The notes under the pieces: generated by a model | What the model was told of the DNA's origin: nothing | Seen by the model: the letters and a program-made list of their open reading frames with translations, nothing else | The model's database searches: none | Part shown: positions 1 to 8,115 of the stretch, in pieces | How positions within the stretch are numbered: position 1 is the first letter of the stretch | Layout: each line of letters begins with the position of its first letter | Made by a program: the position numbers and the translations under genes | Assembly (NCBI GenBank): GCA_022760475.1 | Contig: JALEFZ010000087.1 | Coordinates: forward strand, 1 to 64,000 | Length of the DNA: 64,000 nucleotides | Direction: 5' to 3' | Origin: Bacteroidia bacterium | GTDB lineage: Bacteria > Bacteroidota > Bacteroidia > J057

Positions 1-2
1 AG

Positions 3-803
3 TGCTGGGTATGGGGACTTTCCTACACAGGAAACCTGACTGCCATGGTAGGCCAGAATGCTACTTCTGTAGCTTTGAGTGATGGCTGCTTCGACCTATC
101 TGACAACTTTGTGGTTGTATTTAGAGACAGCGTAGACGCAGGAATCATAAAGTCAGCAAACAATGGTCCTGATGACCTTTATGTATGCTACAATGATCCT
201 ACTGCTCCAACAGCATTTAGATTCGATAGCCTTGGCCATGTCGGTCCAAACTTCGCCTATGTAGTAACTGACAACAATGGAACTATCCTTGGACTTCCTC
301 CTGGTGATATGGTAGACTTTGCCGGAGCAGGTCCTGGTGAGTGTTGGGTATGGGGACTTTCCTATACAGGAAACCTGACTGCGATGCTTGGTCAGAACGC
401 TACTTCTGTTGCCTTGAGTGATGGCTGTTTTGACCTTTCCGATAACTTCATCAGGGTATTTAGAGATAGCTTGGATGGTGGAATGGTTGCATCTGAACTT
501 GGGCCGGATACCCTTCTTGTATGCTACTCCGGTGGAACACCCACTACCTACAGTTTCGATAGCCTGCTGACCTCAGGCAACTCATTTACCTATGTCGTAA
601 CTGATGATAATGGAGTTATCCTAGGTATACCTCCTGCAGACATGGTAGACTTCGCTGGTGCGGGCCCTGGTGAGTGTTGGGTATGGGGACTTTCTTATAG
701 TGGAACCCTTACGGCTGCTGTAGGAGACACTGCTACGCAAGTTGCCTTGAGTGATGGTTGTTTCGACTTGTCCGACAACTTCATCGTGGTTCTGAGAGAC
801 AGT
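3..803 (+). repeat. Tandem 333-339 bp in-frame repeats
   Basis: Units begin at 3, 342 and 675 (the TGC or TGT codon of the CWVWGL motif). The third unit is cut at about 803, where the sorting domain takes over. Long stretches are nearly identical at DNA level (for example TGGGTATGGGGACTTTC in each unit), so the copies probably exchange by recombination. More units are likely upstream of the window. Confidence 0.85.
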
Positions 804-1106
804 TCCGGGGCAGCCTGTGGAATGAACATCGCAGGTCCTCCAAACATGGGCAATGTGGTGGCTTACCCCAATCCAAGTACCGACATCGTAAACCTTTACG
901 TTCCTGCAACTGATCTGGTAGACAACCAGCTTTCAGTATCCATCTACAAGATGGATGGACAAAGAGCCATTTCATTCGATGTAACTGTGGATACTGACAT
1001 TGACTACCAGACTCAAATCTCAATCGAGGGGCTTGAGCAAGGATACTACATTTTGAGAATTCAAAATGGAAGCGCCTCACATCAGACGGTTCTGGTAAGG
1101 AGATAA
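3..1106 (+). CDS. Repeat-containing T9SS-secreted surface protein, 3' part
   Basis: The frame is open from base 3, so the gene begins upstream of the window; a Met codon at 45 lies inside a repeat and is not the start. The visible part holds about two and a half copies of a repeat of 111-113 residues. Each copy opens with CWVWGLSYTGNLTA-like sequence, contains ALSDGCFDLSDNF, and ends in DMVDFAGAGPGE. The last 90 residues are a type IX secretion C-terminal domain (AYPNPSTD near its start, GYYILRIQNG and a final VLVRR), a signal for export and attachment at the cell surface in Bacteroidota. The paired cysteines and beta-rich repeats suggest an adhesin or matrix protein, which is inference. A hairpin terminator follows. 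Confidence 0.85.
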   Translation, partial: CWVWGLSYTGNLTAMVGQNATSVALSDGCFDLSDNFVVVFRDSVDAGIIKSANNGPDDLYVCYNDPTAPTAFRFDSLGHVGPNFAYVVTDNNGTILGLPPGDMVDFAGAGPGECWVWGLSYTGNLTAMLGQNATSVALSDGCFDLSDNFIRVFRDSLDGGMVASELGPDTLLVCYSGGTPTTYSFDSLLTSGNSFTYVVTDDNGVILGIPPADMVDFAGAGPGECWVWGLSYSGTLTAAVGDTATQVALSDGCFDLSDNFIVVLRDSSGAACGMNIAGPPNMGNVVAYPNPSTDIVNLYVPATDLVDNQLSVSIYKMDGQRAISFDVTVDTDIDYQTQISIEGLEQGYYILRIQNGSASHQTVLVRR

Positions 1107-1138
1107 AATGAATTATTTAAGTTGTAATTGTTGATTTA

Positions 1139-1165
1139 GGGACTGCCTCCGGGTAGTCCCTTTTC
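1139..1165 (+). terminator. Rho-independent terminator after the surface protein gene
   Basis: GGGACT (1139-1144) pairs with AGTCCC (1155-1160) around a GC-rich loop and is followed by TTTTCTATT. It lies 33 bases after the stop codon of the surface protein. Confidence 0.7.
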
Positions 1166-1173
1166 TATTAGGA

Positions 1174-1220
1174 TAAAAAAAGTGAAGGCTAAATCCCGCA
1201 GATGGAGTTTAGCCTTCACT
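1174..1220 (-). terminator. Terminator of the VWA gene
   Basis: A 13-bp perfect stem (1181-1193 with 1208-1220) lies just beyond the stop codon of the minus-strand VWA gene. An A run at 1175-1180 reads as U6 after the stem on the minus strand, the form of an intrinsic terminator. Confidence 0.8.
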
Positions 1221-1241
1221 TTATAAGAAAATCCCAAGGGC

Positions 1242-2342
1242 TTACCTTACTCTTTTCTTTCTGTTTTTAATAAAGTCTTCAAATACATACTCTCCCAGTC
1301 CCTGGAGGCTTGAGTAAAATGCCCTGCCATTGTTTACCTGGGTGAATTCCTGGACAAATTGAACCAACCAGGAATCTTTGGCGATCATAAAGGTGGTGAT
1401 GGGAATTTTTAGGCGACGAGCTGCCGCAGCCAGGTTCAATGTTTTGTTCAGGATCTTTCTATCAAGTCCAAAACTGTTTTTGTAATACCTTGCACCCTCC
1501 TTGATACAGGTAGGCTTCCCGTCAGTGATCATGAAAATCTGCTTATTAGAAGTCTTTCTTCTTCTAAGGATATCCATGGCCAGTTCAAGTCCTGCAACTG
1601 TATTGGTATGGTAAGGTCCTACTTGCAGGTAAGGAAGGTCTTTGACCTTGATCTGCCATGCATCATTCCCAAATACAATGATGTCCAGGGTGTCCTTGGG
1701 ATATTTTCGCATGATCAGCTCAGAAAGAGCCATAGCGACTTTCTTGGCTGGGGTGATTCTATCTTCTCCATATAAGATCATGGAGTGCGAAATATCAATC
1801 ATCAAAACCGTTGCAACCGTGGTCTTGTGTTCCCTCTCTCTGACTGAAAGGTCATCCTGAGTCATGGTAAACTCATCGATCCCGTGATTGATCTGGGCAT
1901 TTCTAAAAGACTCTGTAAAGGCAATATTTTCTACAGGGTCTCCGAATTCAAAATTCTTCAATTCGCTAGTAGACTCATCCCCAAAACCTGCATGGGCAGA
2001 TCTGTGGTTTCCCCTGCCTCCTCGCTTCAATTTTCCAAAGATCTCCTCAAGTGATCTTTGTCTAATGCTTTGCTCGGATTTGGCAGTTATTTGGAAAGTG
2101 CCTTCGCCTGGGTTTTCCTCTTCAATGTATCCGTTTTTCTTCAGATCTTCGATGAAGTCTCCCATCCCATACTCGTTGTCCGTCAGGCCATACTGTCTGT
2201 CTAGTTGATTCATCCAGCTCAAGGCCTCATCCACATCCCCGGAGGTGTAAGTAAGAAGTTCCATGAAAATTTTAAGCAAACGCTCAAATGGATCTCCGCC
2301 ATTGGGGTCTGGACTATACTCAAAAAATCTGTAACCTAGCAT
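1242..2342 (-). CDS. VWA (CoxE-like) domain protein
   Basis: A 366-residue cytosolic protein with no signal peptide. The C-terminal half is a von Willebrand factor A fold: the metal-binding DxSxS motif appears as DISHS near residue 182, and the later conserved Asp as MITDGKP. The N-terminal half is charged and probably a helical adaptor. Proteins of this type usually work with a MoxR-type AAA+ ATPase in metal insertion or complex remodelling, but no such gene is adjacent, so its partner must lie elsewhere. It ends at a strong terminator and stands as a single gene. The domain is clear; the role is not. Confidence 0.8.
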   Translation of the reverse strand: MLGYRFFEYSPDPNGGDPFERLLKIFMELLTYTSGDVDEALSWMNQLDRQYGLTDNEYGMGDFIEDLKKNGYIEEENPGEGTFQITAKSEQSIRQRSLEEIFGKLKRGGRGNHRSAHAGFGDESTSELKNFEFGDPVENIAFTESFRNAQINHGIDEFTMTQDDLSVREREHKTTVATVLMIDISHSMILYGEDRITPAKKVAMALSELIMRKYPKDTLDIIVFGNDAWQIKVKDLPYLQVGPYHTNTVAGLELAMDILRRRKTSNKQIFMITDGKPTCIKEGARYYKNSFGLDRKILNKTLNLAAAARRLKIPITTFMIAKDSWLVQFVQEFTQVNNGRAFYSSLQGLGEYVFEDFIKNRKKRVR

Positions 2343-2489
2343 AAATTTCTACTCCTATCTTAAGGGTATAGGACGCTTTATCCTGCCCATTTATTTTCTT
2401 CAATTTACCAATAGAAGAGACAAAATACATCTTTTCTCTAAAGGGAAAACGAAAAGGAGCATCAAATGTTAAGGGGGAGACAAAGTGTA

Positions 2490-2909
2490 TTATTCGAGTA
2501 TTACACTTTCTTCTATCAATTGGTCGTCTTCAAGGTAGGCTAATATGAGGTATTCGCCATTGCGAAAATAGGTGCAGTCAATTTTTAGTCCATTAACTGT
2601 GGAGAGGTCTGGGTTGGATTCAAGGTATTTTAAACCACCGGATTGGTCGTAAATCCTTACCGTTTTTACTTTGTAGCTAAGGTCTTCATTAAACAAAATA
2701 AATAAGGTATCCTGCCAAAATCGACTTTCCATCCATCCCTTGTTGGCAATCGCTTTGATGCCTTTTTCTTCTTTGGCATCCAAGGTTCTGATCTTCCTTT
2801 CGTCAGTTGTGTTTTCTCCGTTCGTACAGCTAGGAAGCAAGAAAAAAACGAGCAGGAAACTTGCTGCCAACAGCCAGACAAATATTTTTATGGAAGTAAC
2901 TTGTCTCAT
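2490..2909 (-). CDS. Small lipoprotein of unknown function
   Basis: A 139-residue protein with a hydrophobic N-terminal segment (about residues 8-26) ending in a lipobox-like LPSC, so the mature protein should start at a lipidated Cys and sit in the periplasmic or outer-membrane leaflet. The mature part is short, charged and beta-prone (SRFWQDTLFILF, VRIYDQSGGLKYLES). I recognise no family. It is divergent from dnaG across a 294-base gap and about 150 bases upstream of the VWA gene on the same strand. It could share a transcript with that gene, but the gap makes this uncertain. Confidence 0.6.
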   Translation of the reverse strand: MRQVTSIKIFVWLLAASFLLVFFLLPSCTNGENTTDERKIRTLDAKEEKGIKAIANKGWMESRFWQDTLFILFNEDLSYKVKTVRIYDQSGGLKYLESNPDLSTVNGLKIDCTYFRNGEYLILAYLEDDQLIEESVILE

Positions 2910-2923
2910 ATCTTAAGGACAAA

Positions 2924-2952
2924 TTGTTGACAATGAGGTTGTAATAACTTTG
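2924..2952 (+). promoter_or_regulatory. Candidate Bacteroidetes promoter upstream of dnaG
   Basis: TTG at 2924-2926 and TAACTTTG at 2945-2952 fit the Bacteroidetes consensus TTG-N19..21-TAnnTTTG with an 18-base spacer. It would give dnaG a leader of about 245 bases. There is no experimental support, and another promoter nearer the gene is possible. Confidence 0.4.
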
Positions 2953-3203
2953 CTTTCGGAAAGCGCCTAAAAAACAGTTTCTCTTTAGTTTAGTCGATGT
3001 TAGCTAATGGATGTCACTTTTTAGGCAAATTTTTACCAATTAGTGACGTTTAGTGGGAGGGTATTTACATGGCTAAACGCAAAAATTCTTCCAAATATTT
3101 CATCTGTCGTAATTAATCAATTTATCACAGAGCATTTTTTATTTAAACGCCTGAATTTATTTATTTTTAACCTTATTGAATTTATAATTTCTTCAGCTTC
3201 TTT

Positions 3204-5207
3204 ATGGCAAGGATTCCTTCACAGACGGTAGATCAGATTTATGCAGCAATAGACATTGTGGATGTGATAGGAGATTATGTCCAGCTTAAGAAGAAAGGAG
3301 CCAACTTCTGGGCACTTTCTCCATTTGGCAATGAAAAAACCCCTTCTTTCGCAGTCAACTCTGTAAAAGGCATTTATAAAGATTTCAGCTCAGGAAAAGG
3401 GGGCAATGCCATCAATTTTCTCATGGAAATGGAAGGTTTTACCTATCCTGAGGCTTTGAGGCATTTGGCCAAAAAATACAACATTGAGATCCAGGAGGAA
3501 GAGGTAAGTTCTGAGCAAATGCAGGCAAGGAACAAGAGGGAAAGCCTTTTTGTCCTCAATGAATTTGCAGCTCGGTGGTTTCACGAACAATTGACAGCTA
3601 CCGAAGACGGTAAAGAAATTGGGCTCAGCTACTTTAAGGAAAGGGGCCTGCTGGACCAAACTGTAAAGGACTTTCAACTGGGGTACTCTCCTGATGACTG
3701 GGAGGTGTTTTCAAAAGCTGCCCAGGCTGCGCAGTACAATCCTGAGTACATCACAGAACTTGGACTTGCTAGCAAATCCGAAAAAACGGGGCGACTGATC
3801 GATCGTTTTAGGGGGCGGGTGATGTTTCCCATTGCAAATCCTATGGGCAAGGTGATTGGCTTTGGGGGCAGGATTTTGGGCAATCGTAAGGATGTCGGTA
3901 AGTACATCAATTCACCTGAATCCCCTGTTTACCATAAAAGCCAGGTATTATATGCCTTGTCATTGGCCAAAAAGGCCATCAGAGATGAAGATTTGTGTAT
4001 CCTGACGGAGGGGTATATGGATGTAATCCTGATGCACCAGAATGGCTTCAAAAATGTGGTAGCTTCCAGCGGTACAGCTCTTACAACCGAGCAGGTTCGT
4101 CTTATTCGTAGATATACCCGAAATGTCCTCATGATTTACGATGGGGATCCCGCAGGAATAAAAGCTGCCAGTAGAGGAATCGACATTCTCGTAAAAGAGG
4201 AGATGAATCCGCAGGTATTAATTTTACCTGATAAGCACGACCCTGATTCCTATGTCCGGGCTCATGGGGCAAGTGGCTTGAAGAAGTTCATCAAGGAAAA
4301 TGCCAAGGATTTCGTTGATTTTAAGATGTGGGTCCTGGCCCTGGACAAAGATAAGAGTGATCCCAAAATTCAGGCTGAGATTATTCGTGGTGTAGCCGAA
4401 ACCCTGGCCAAACTTCCCGACTTGATCCAGCGGCAAATGTACATTCGTAAGGTCTCCCAGGAGGTTGACATCACTGAGGCCCTCATGACCCATGCAGTAG
4501 ATGAAGCCAGGCGTGAGATAGGGAAACTTGAACAAAGGGACAGAAAGCGAGAGGAGGCAAGGGCAGCTAGAGAGGAACCCACAGAGGTCAAGGTCAAGCC
4601 ATTGCAGGCCCATGATACCCTTGAGATGGCAAATCAGGAGAAGGAAATCCTGAGAATCATGGTCAACCATTATGACAAGAGCATTCCTGAAAGCGATGGA
4701 CCCCTTGAGGATGAGCAAGGCAAGCCCATTGAGTATGAGCAAATGTTTTTAATGGATTATATGCTGGATGAATTGGAAGGCTTAAGTTTTGAAAATCAAA
4801 CCTTTGAGAACCTGAAAAACAGTTTGTTGAATGAGTTTGATGAAAAGGAAAGCGTCAATATCCATCCTTACCTGAATCATGAAGATCCCGCCATTACTTC
4901 CCTTGTATCCGGGCTGTTGACTGTGCCTGAAACCAGTCCAAAGTGGAGTACCATTCGCGCAGATATATTTTATGATGGGGATGTCAAAATGGCTGCCAGG
5001 GAGGCGGTTTACCATTATAAATCCAAGAAGTTGGGCAAACTGCTTCAGCAGTGTAGCGATCAATTGCGGGAAGCAGAGCGTTCAGGGAAGCACGAAGAGG
5101 CTGATCAACTTTTGGAAAAATACATGGTCCTCAAAGAAATGAGTACCCAGGTTCAAAAGACCCTGGGTACTGAGGGTGCCCTCAAAGCGGGTGATGGGAG
5201 GCTATAG
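3204..5207 (+). CDS. dnaG: DNA primase DnaG
   Basis: A 667-residue primase that makes RNA primers for replication. The N-terminal domain keeps the family frame (NEKTPSF at about residues 42-48, then YKDFSSGKGGNAI), but the Cys and His zinc ligands are replaced by Ser, Gly and Asp. The catalytic TOPRIM core is intact: EGYMD at residues 269-273 and DGD at 313-315. The C-terminal third is helical and charged, as expected for the helicase-binding region. Length fits the family. Loss of the zinc ligands is, as I recall, also seen in other Bacteroidota primases, so I do not read it as inactivation. It converges on the NusG-like gene with an 11-base gap. Confidence 0.95.
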   Translation: MARIPSQTVDQIYAAIDIVDVIGDYVQLKKKGANFWALSPFGNEKTPSFAVNSVKGIYKDFSSGKGGNAINFLMEMEGFTYPEALRHLAKKYNIEIQEEEVSSEQMQARNKRESLFVLNEFAARWFHEQLTATEDGKEIGLSYFKERGLLDQTVKDFQLGYSPDDWEVFSKAAQAAQYNPEYITELGLASKSEKTGRLIDRFRGRVMFPIANPMGKVIGFGGRILGNRKDVGKYINSPESPVYHKSQVLYALSLAKKAIRDEDLCILTEGYMDVILMHQNGFKNVVASSGTALTTEQVRLIRRYTRNVLMIYDGDPAGIKAASRGIDILVKEEMNPQVLILPDKHDPDSYVRAHGASGLKKFIKENAKDFVDFKMWVLALDKDKSDPKIQAEIIRGVAETLAKLPDLIQRQMYIRKVSQEVDITEALMTHAVDEARREIGKLEQRDRKREEARAAREEPTEVKVKPLQAHDTLEMANQEKEILRIMVNHYDKSIPESDGPLEDEQGKPIEYEQMFLMDYMLDELEGLSFENQTFENLKNSLLNEFDEKESVNIHPYLNHEDPAITSLVSGLLTVPETSPKWSTIRADIFYDGDVKMAAREAVYHYKSKKLGKLLQQCSDQLREAERSGKHEEADQLLEKYMVLKEMSTQVQKTLGTEGALKAGDGRL

Positions 5208-5218
5208 AGGTAGCTCGT

Positions 5219-5743
5219 TTACCTCTGTGCCAGCATGCCCTGATGTACTTCAATACTGATGCACTGTTTGACGCTTTCCAACTGAAAAATCACCCTGTTT
5301 TTACCTTTGATATATGCTATTTTTCCTTCCATTCCACAAAATGGACCTCTGACTATTTTCACTTTCTCTCCCGCTTTGAAACTGTTAGAAGTTTCTATAT
5401 TTGAACCATGACTCACAATTTTCTTTAGGAGTTCAATCTCTTCATCTCTGATGATGGCGGGTTTTCCTTCTTCAGAAATTAATTTTACAAAGCCACGTAT
5501 CGGATATAACTCAGTTAGTTCTTTTTGCGAACATTTTACAAAAATGTATCCCGGTAACAGGGGAACTTCAAGGGTTTTTACCCTGTCGCTCCAAATTCTT
5601 TTTTCTTTTACCAAGGGGAGGTATGCTTCAAATTTCTTCTGCTCAAGGGCAAATAGCATACTTCTTTCAAATTTCGAACGTGTATAGATGCTATACCAAT
5701 TTCGAAATTCTGTTTTTCGAGGATTCGCGGCTTTGATCCGCAT
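5219..5743 (-). CDS. NusG-like specialised antiterminator (UpxY/RfaH-like)
   Basis: About 174 residues from ATG at 5743. I prefer this start because AAGGAGG lies just upstream of it; an in-frame ATG at 5776 would add 11 residues. The N-terminal NGN domain opens with RNWYSIYTRSKFE and carries the family motif LLPGYIFVK. The C-terminal KOW domain reads VKIVRGPFCGMEGKIAYIKG. Proteins of this type bind elongating RNA polymerase and suppress termination in long operons; core NusG is normally encoded beside rpl genes, so this is a paralog. It is divergent from the 31-kb injection operon starting at 6431, which makes that operon a candidate target, but this is inference. Confidence 0.85.
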   Translation of the reverse strand: MRIKAANPRKTEFRNWYSIYTRSKFERSMLFALEQKKFEAYLPLVKEKRIWSDRVKTLEVPLLPGYIFVKCSQKELTELYPIRGFVKLISEEGKPAIIRDEEIELLKKIVSHGSNIETSNSFKAGEKVKIVRGPFCGMEGKIAYIKGKNRVIFQLESVKQCISIEVHQGMLAQR

Positions 5744-6430
5744 ACTTCCTCCTTTTTGGGGAATGTTGTGTTGCATTACGTTTGTGTTATTTACTAAAAT
5801 ATCTAATCCATTAGGCGAACTCTCCCAGCTTCCATCAATAGAATGGAAGGGGAAAACATGAAATTTGGACTTTTTGGAGCGACCTGCTCTATAGGAACAG
5901 GCTGTCCATCAACGGTGGTGGGAGTTAGTTATATTTTCTTATTGTGGGTTTTAACCCCTGGCTTTCTAGTTACTTTCTTAGATGATTACACTACACAAAT
6001 TTTGGGCTCATCATCTCAATTTTACATCTGAGTTTATCTAAAATAAGTAGAACATTATATAAATGCTAAGAATACGAATTAAAGAAAAGTTAAGTTATGT
6101 GAAATAGAGTTTTTGGTACTTGTTTAGGATTAAAGACTATTAATTTTTTTGAATCAATTTTGTGTTTTATGATTTTTTTTTCATATTGAGATCAAGCAAT
6201 CTCTCTCCAAGGTTAATACTTTAGAATTTCAATTCGAACAAGACCAACAATGGGACTTTAACGGCGAAGCTGTAAACGCTTGTTAATCAAATATTTGTCC
6301 CTGTAATCAAAAAGCTCCATTATCTAATTTTCTACTACCTCATAAGCATTATTTGATTCTGTAGAATTGATTTTGCAAAAATTGATTAGTCTGTAAAAAG
6401 AAAAATATCTTATAGTTAATTTCCTTTATT
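5744..6430. other. AT-rich intergenic region upstream of the injection operon
   Basis: This divergent spacer of almost 700 bases must hold the promoter of the NusG-like gene and probably that of the injection operon. I could not find a convincing TTG/TAnnTTTG pair for either; single-mismatch -7 boxes occur, but without a spaced TTG. It contains a 62-codon ORF at 5843-6031 (+) with two nearby ATGs and a Cys/Gly-rich N-terminal stretch. I cannot support this as a gene. No tRNA or riboswitch was recognised. The length would allow a leader element for an RfaH-like factor. Confidence 0.5.
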
Positions 6431-7492
6431 GTGAAGCATCTATTGATTTGCTTCAAGCCAACAATTAGAAAAGTGAAAACATTACCTGTATTTTTTTATA
6501 AAATTCTTTTCTCCTGTTTGATCTTTACCTTACTTCCTTCCACTTCTTTACTGGCCCAGGAAGCAGCAGATTCTGCTTCAGCCACGGGTGCGGATACCAT
6601 TACTGATGGAATTATAACTTCAATTGTTGAGGGGGATAATGGAGAAGGTATCCCTGAGGATGGCTCCTCTGAGAATTCTTTGTCAGCTTATCAGGTCATG
6701 TTGACTATTGATGATGAAAATTCTGGCTGTAGAGATGTTTTAGGCGTGAAAGTGCTTGATGGAGAGGACCTTGTAGACTTAGAGACCTTGATTGAGGACC
6801 TTGCTTATACGGAAATCTATGTGAAGTATGAATTTAGAGTGTTTCTAAGTGAAGAGGATTCTGTGGTACAAGTATTGAGTATGGAGAAATTGTCCTCCAA
6901 TCCCACTTTTGAAAATTTTCCACTCCGTAAACTTGAAGAAAACTGGCTTGTTAAATTTCAGGCAACTGTCATAACTCTGACGTCAAGCGATGGTATAATC
7001 CTTCGAGATTCTATTAGTTCAGAGTCTCTAAAAAAAATATACGAAGGAGATAGAGTCATTGATTGCCAGTTGTGTCGCCCTTGGTTGGGTTGGCTATTAT
7101 TTGGGATTACCCTACTGGCGCTCATTCTTACTTTTTTTAGCTTAGGACACGTTTTGTGCAAAAACTGTCAAAACCCGCGAAATTATTGGTTCGCTGCTGG
7201 CTTCTTTGGTGTACTGGCAATTGGGGCCGGAATCGCAATGCAGCAACTGTGTCTTCCACCCAATACTTGTATTTATTTCAGGATTCTAGGATTCGCCGGA
7301 ATTGTGCAGGTGATCTTCTGTCTCTTAGACGCCTTTCCATGCAAATCATGGATTTGTAAGAGAGGGAAGATTCTGGGGATCAAGCTCCCAATCAATAATT
7401 TATTCTGGCTGGTATTGATATACTGGATCCTCATAGAATGGCTGTGTACAACTGGACTGATCAACATTTACCTAAATTCTCCCGCTTCATAA
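6431..7492 (+). CDS. Membrane protein at the head of the injection operon
   Basis: 353 residues from a GTG start. An N-terminal hydrophobic segment (about 22-42, ending in LLAQ) looks like a signal peptide. It is followed by an acidic extracytoplasmic domain of about 170 residues, then four hydrophobic segments (roughly 220-240, 251-270, 281-300 and 325-347). Short Cys pairs (CQLC, CKNC) flank the first of these helices. I recognise no family. It lies 11 bases before the Pvc16-like gene, so it is probably co-transcribed with the injection system. It could anchor, sense or release particles, but nothing in the sequence decides this. Low GC relative to downstream genes. Confidence 0.6.
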   Translation: MKHLLICFKPTIRKVKTLPVFFYKILFSCLIFTLLPSTSLLAQEAADSASATGADTITDGIITSIVEGDNGEGIPEDGSSENSLSAYQVMLTIDDENSGCRDVLGVKVLDGEDLVDLETLIEDLAYTEIYVKYEFRVFLSEEDSVVQVLSMEKLSSNPTFENFPLRKLEENWLVKFQATVITLTSSDGIILRDSISSESLKKIYEGDRVIDCQLCRPWLGWLLFGITLLALILTFFSLGHVLCKNCQNPRNYWFAAGFFGVLAIGAGIAMQQLCLPPNTCIYFRILGFAGIVQVIFCLLDAFPCKSWICKRGKILGIKLPINNLFWLVLIYWILIEWLCTTGLINIYLNSPAS

Positions 7493-7503
7493 AATTCAGA
7501 TAG

Positions 7504-8115
7504 GTGGTTAAAATAGGACAGATTCTCGATTCCCTTAAGGGGATGTTGGATACATATTTCAGAGGAACAGATATGGCGCGCAAGCCCGAAGTTGTACTCG
7601 GAAATGTAGCATTGGTTGATGCGGTAAATACCAGCACCCTACAAATCCGCAACAAGGTGATCATTTCGCTGGTCAACATTGAGGAGGAAAATACCCTCAG
7701 GTATGCCCAGAGGCAAAGTTTTTTACCTGCACAAGATGGGAATACCTCCCGCCTTATCAATCATAACCCTACGGTTTTTTTGAACCTCTATGTCTTATTC
7801 AGTTGCCCTAGGGATGACGACAAATACAGAGAATCGCTGGATTATCTGTCAACCATCGTTCATTTTTTCCAGCGACAATCGGTTTTTTATCAAAACGATG
7901 TCCCTGAGTTGGGAGAAAGCGAAGACATCGAGCGCATAAGTTTTGAATTGTACAGCCTCAGTTTTGAACAAATGAACCATTTGTGGGGGGTATTGGGGGG
8001 GAAATACATGCCTTCTGTGATGTACAAAGTAAGGATTGTACCTGTCAAGGATCTTCCTGATTCTCCAAGTTCATTGATCAAACGTCAGAACGTGCAAATT
8101 GATAATAAACCATGA
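7504..8115 (+). CDS. eCIS tail terminator, Pvc16/Afp16 N-terminal family (DUF4255)
   Basis: 203 residues from a GTG start. It shows the DUF4255 pattern: an N-terminal helix (ILDSLKGMLDTYF), a segment with NTSTLQIRNKVIISLVNIEEE, then PTVFLNLYVLFSC, and later YRESLDYLSTIVHFFQ and LSFEQMNHLWGVLGGKYMPSVMYKVRIV. In Afp and PVC particles this family caps the end of the tube and sheath and stops polymerisation. Here it opens the structural gene set rather than closing it, as in many Bacteroidota eCIS loci. Its stop overlaps the next start (ATGA), indicating translational coupling. The family call is firm; the cap role follows from characterised homologs. Confidence 0.88.
   Translation: MVKIGQILDSLKGMLDTYFRGTDMARKPEVVLGNVALVDAVNTSTLQIRNKVIISLVNIEEENTLRYAQRQSFLPAQDGNTSRLINHNPTVFLNLYVLFSCPRDDDKYRESLDYLSTIVHFFQRQSVFYQNDVPELGESEDIERISFELYSLSFEQMNHLWGVLGGKYMPSVMYKVRIVPVKDLPDSPSSLIKRQNVQIDNKP

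Noticed and set aside
5206-5226. Seven-base stem between dnaG and the NusG-like gene
   Set aside because: It overlaps both stop codons and has no U run on either strand, so I do not call it a terminator.
5843-6031. 62-codon plus-strand ORF with a Cys/Gly-rich start
   Set aside because: It resembles no family I know, lies in a very AT-rich spacer, and has no supporting context beyond a weak purine-rich stretch before one ATG. A peptide gene is possible but not supportable.
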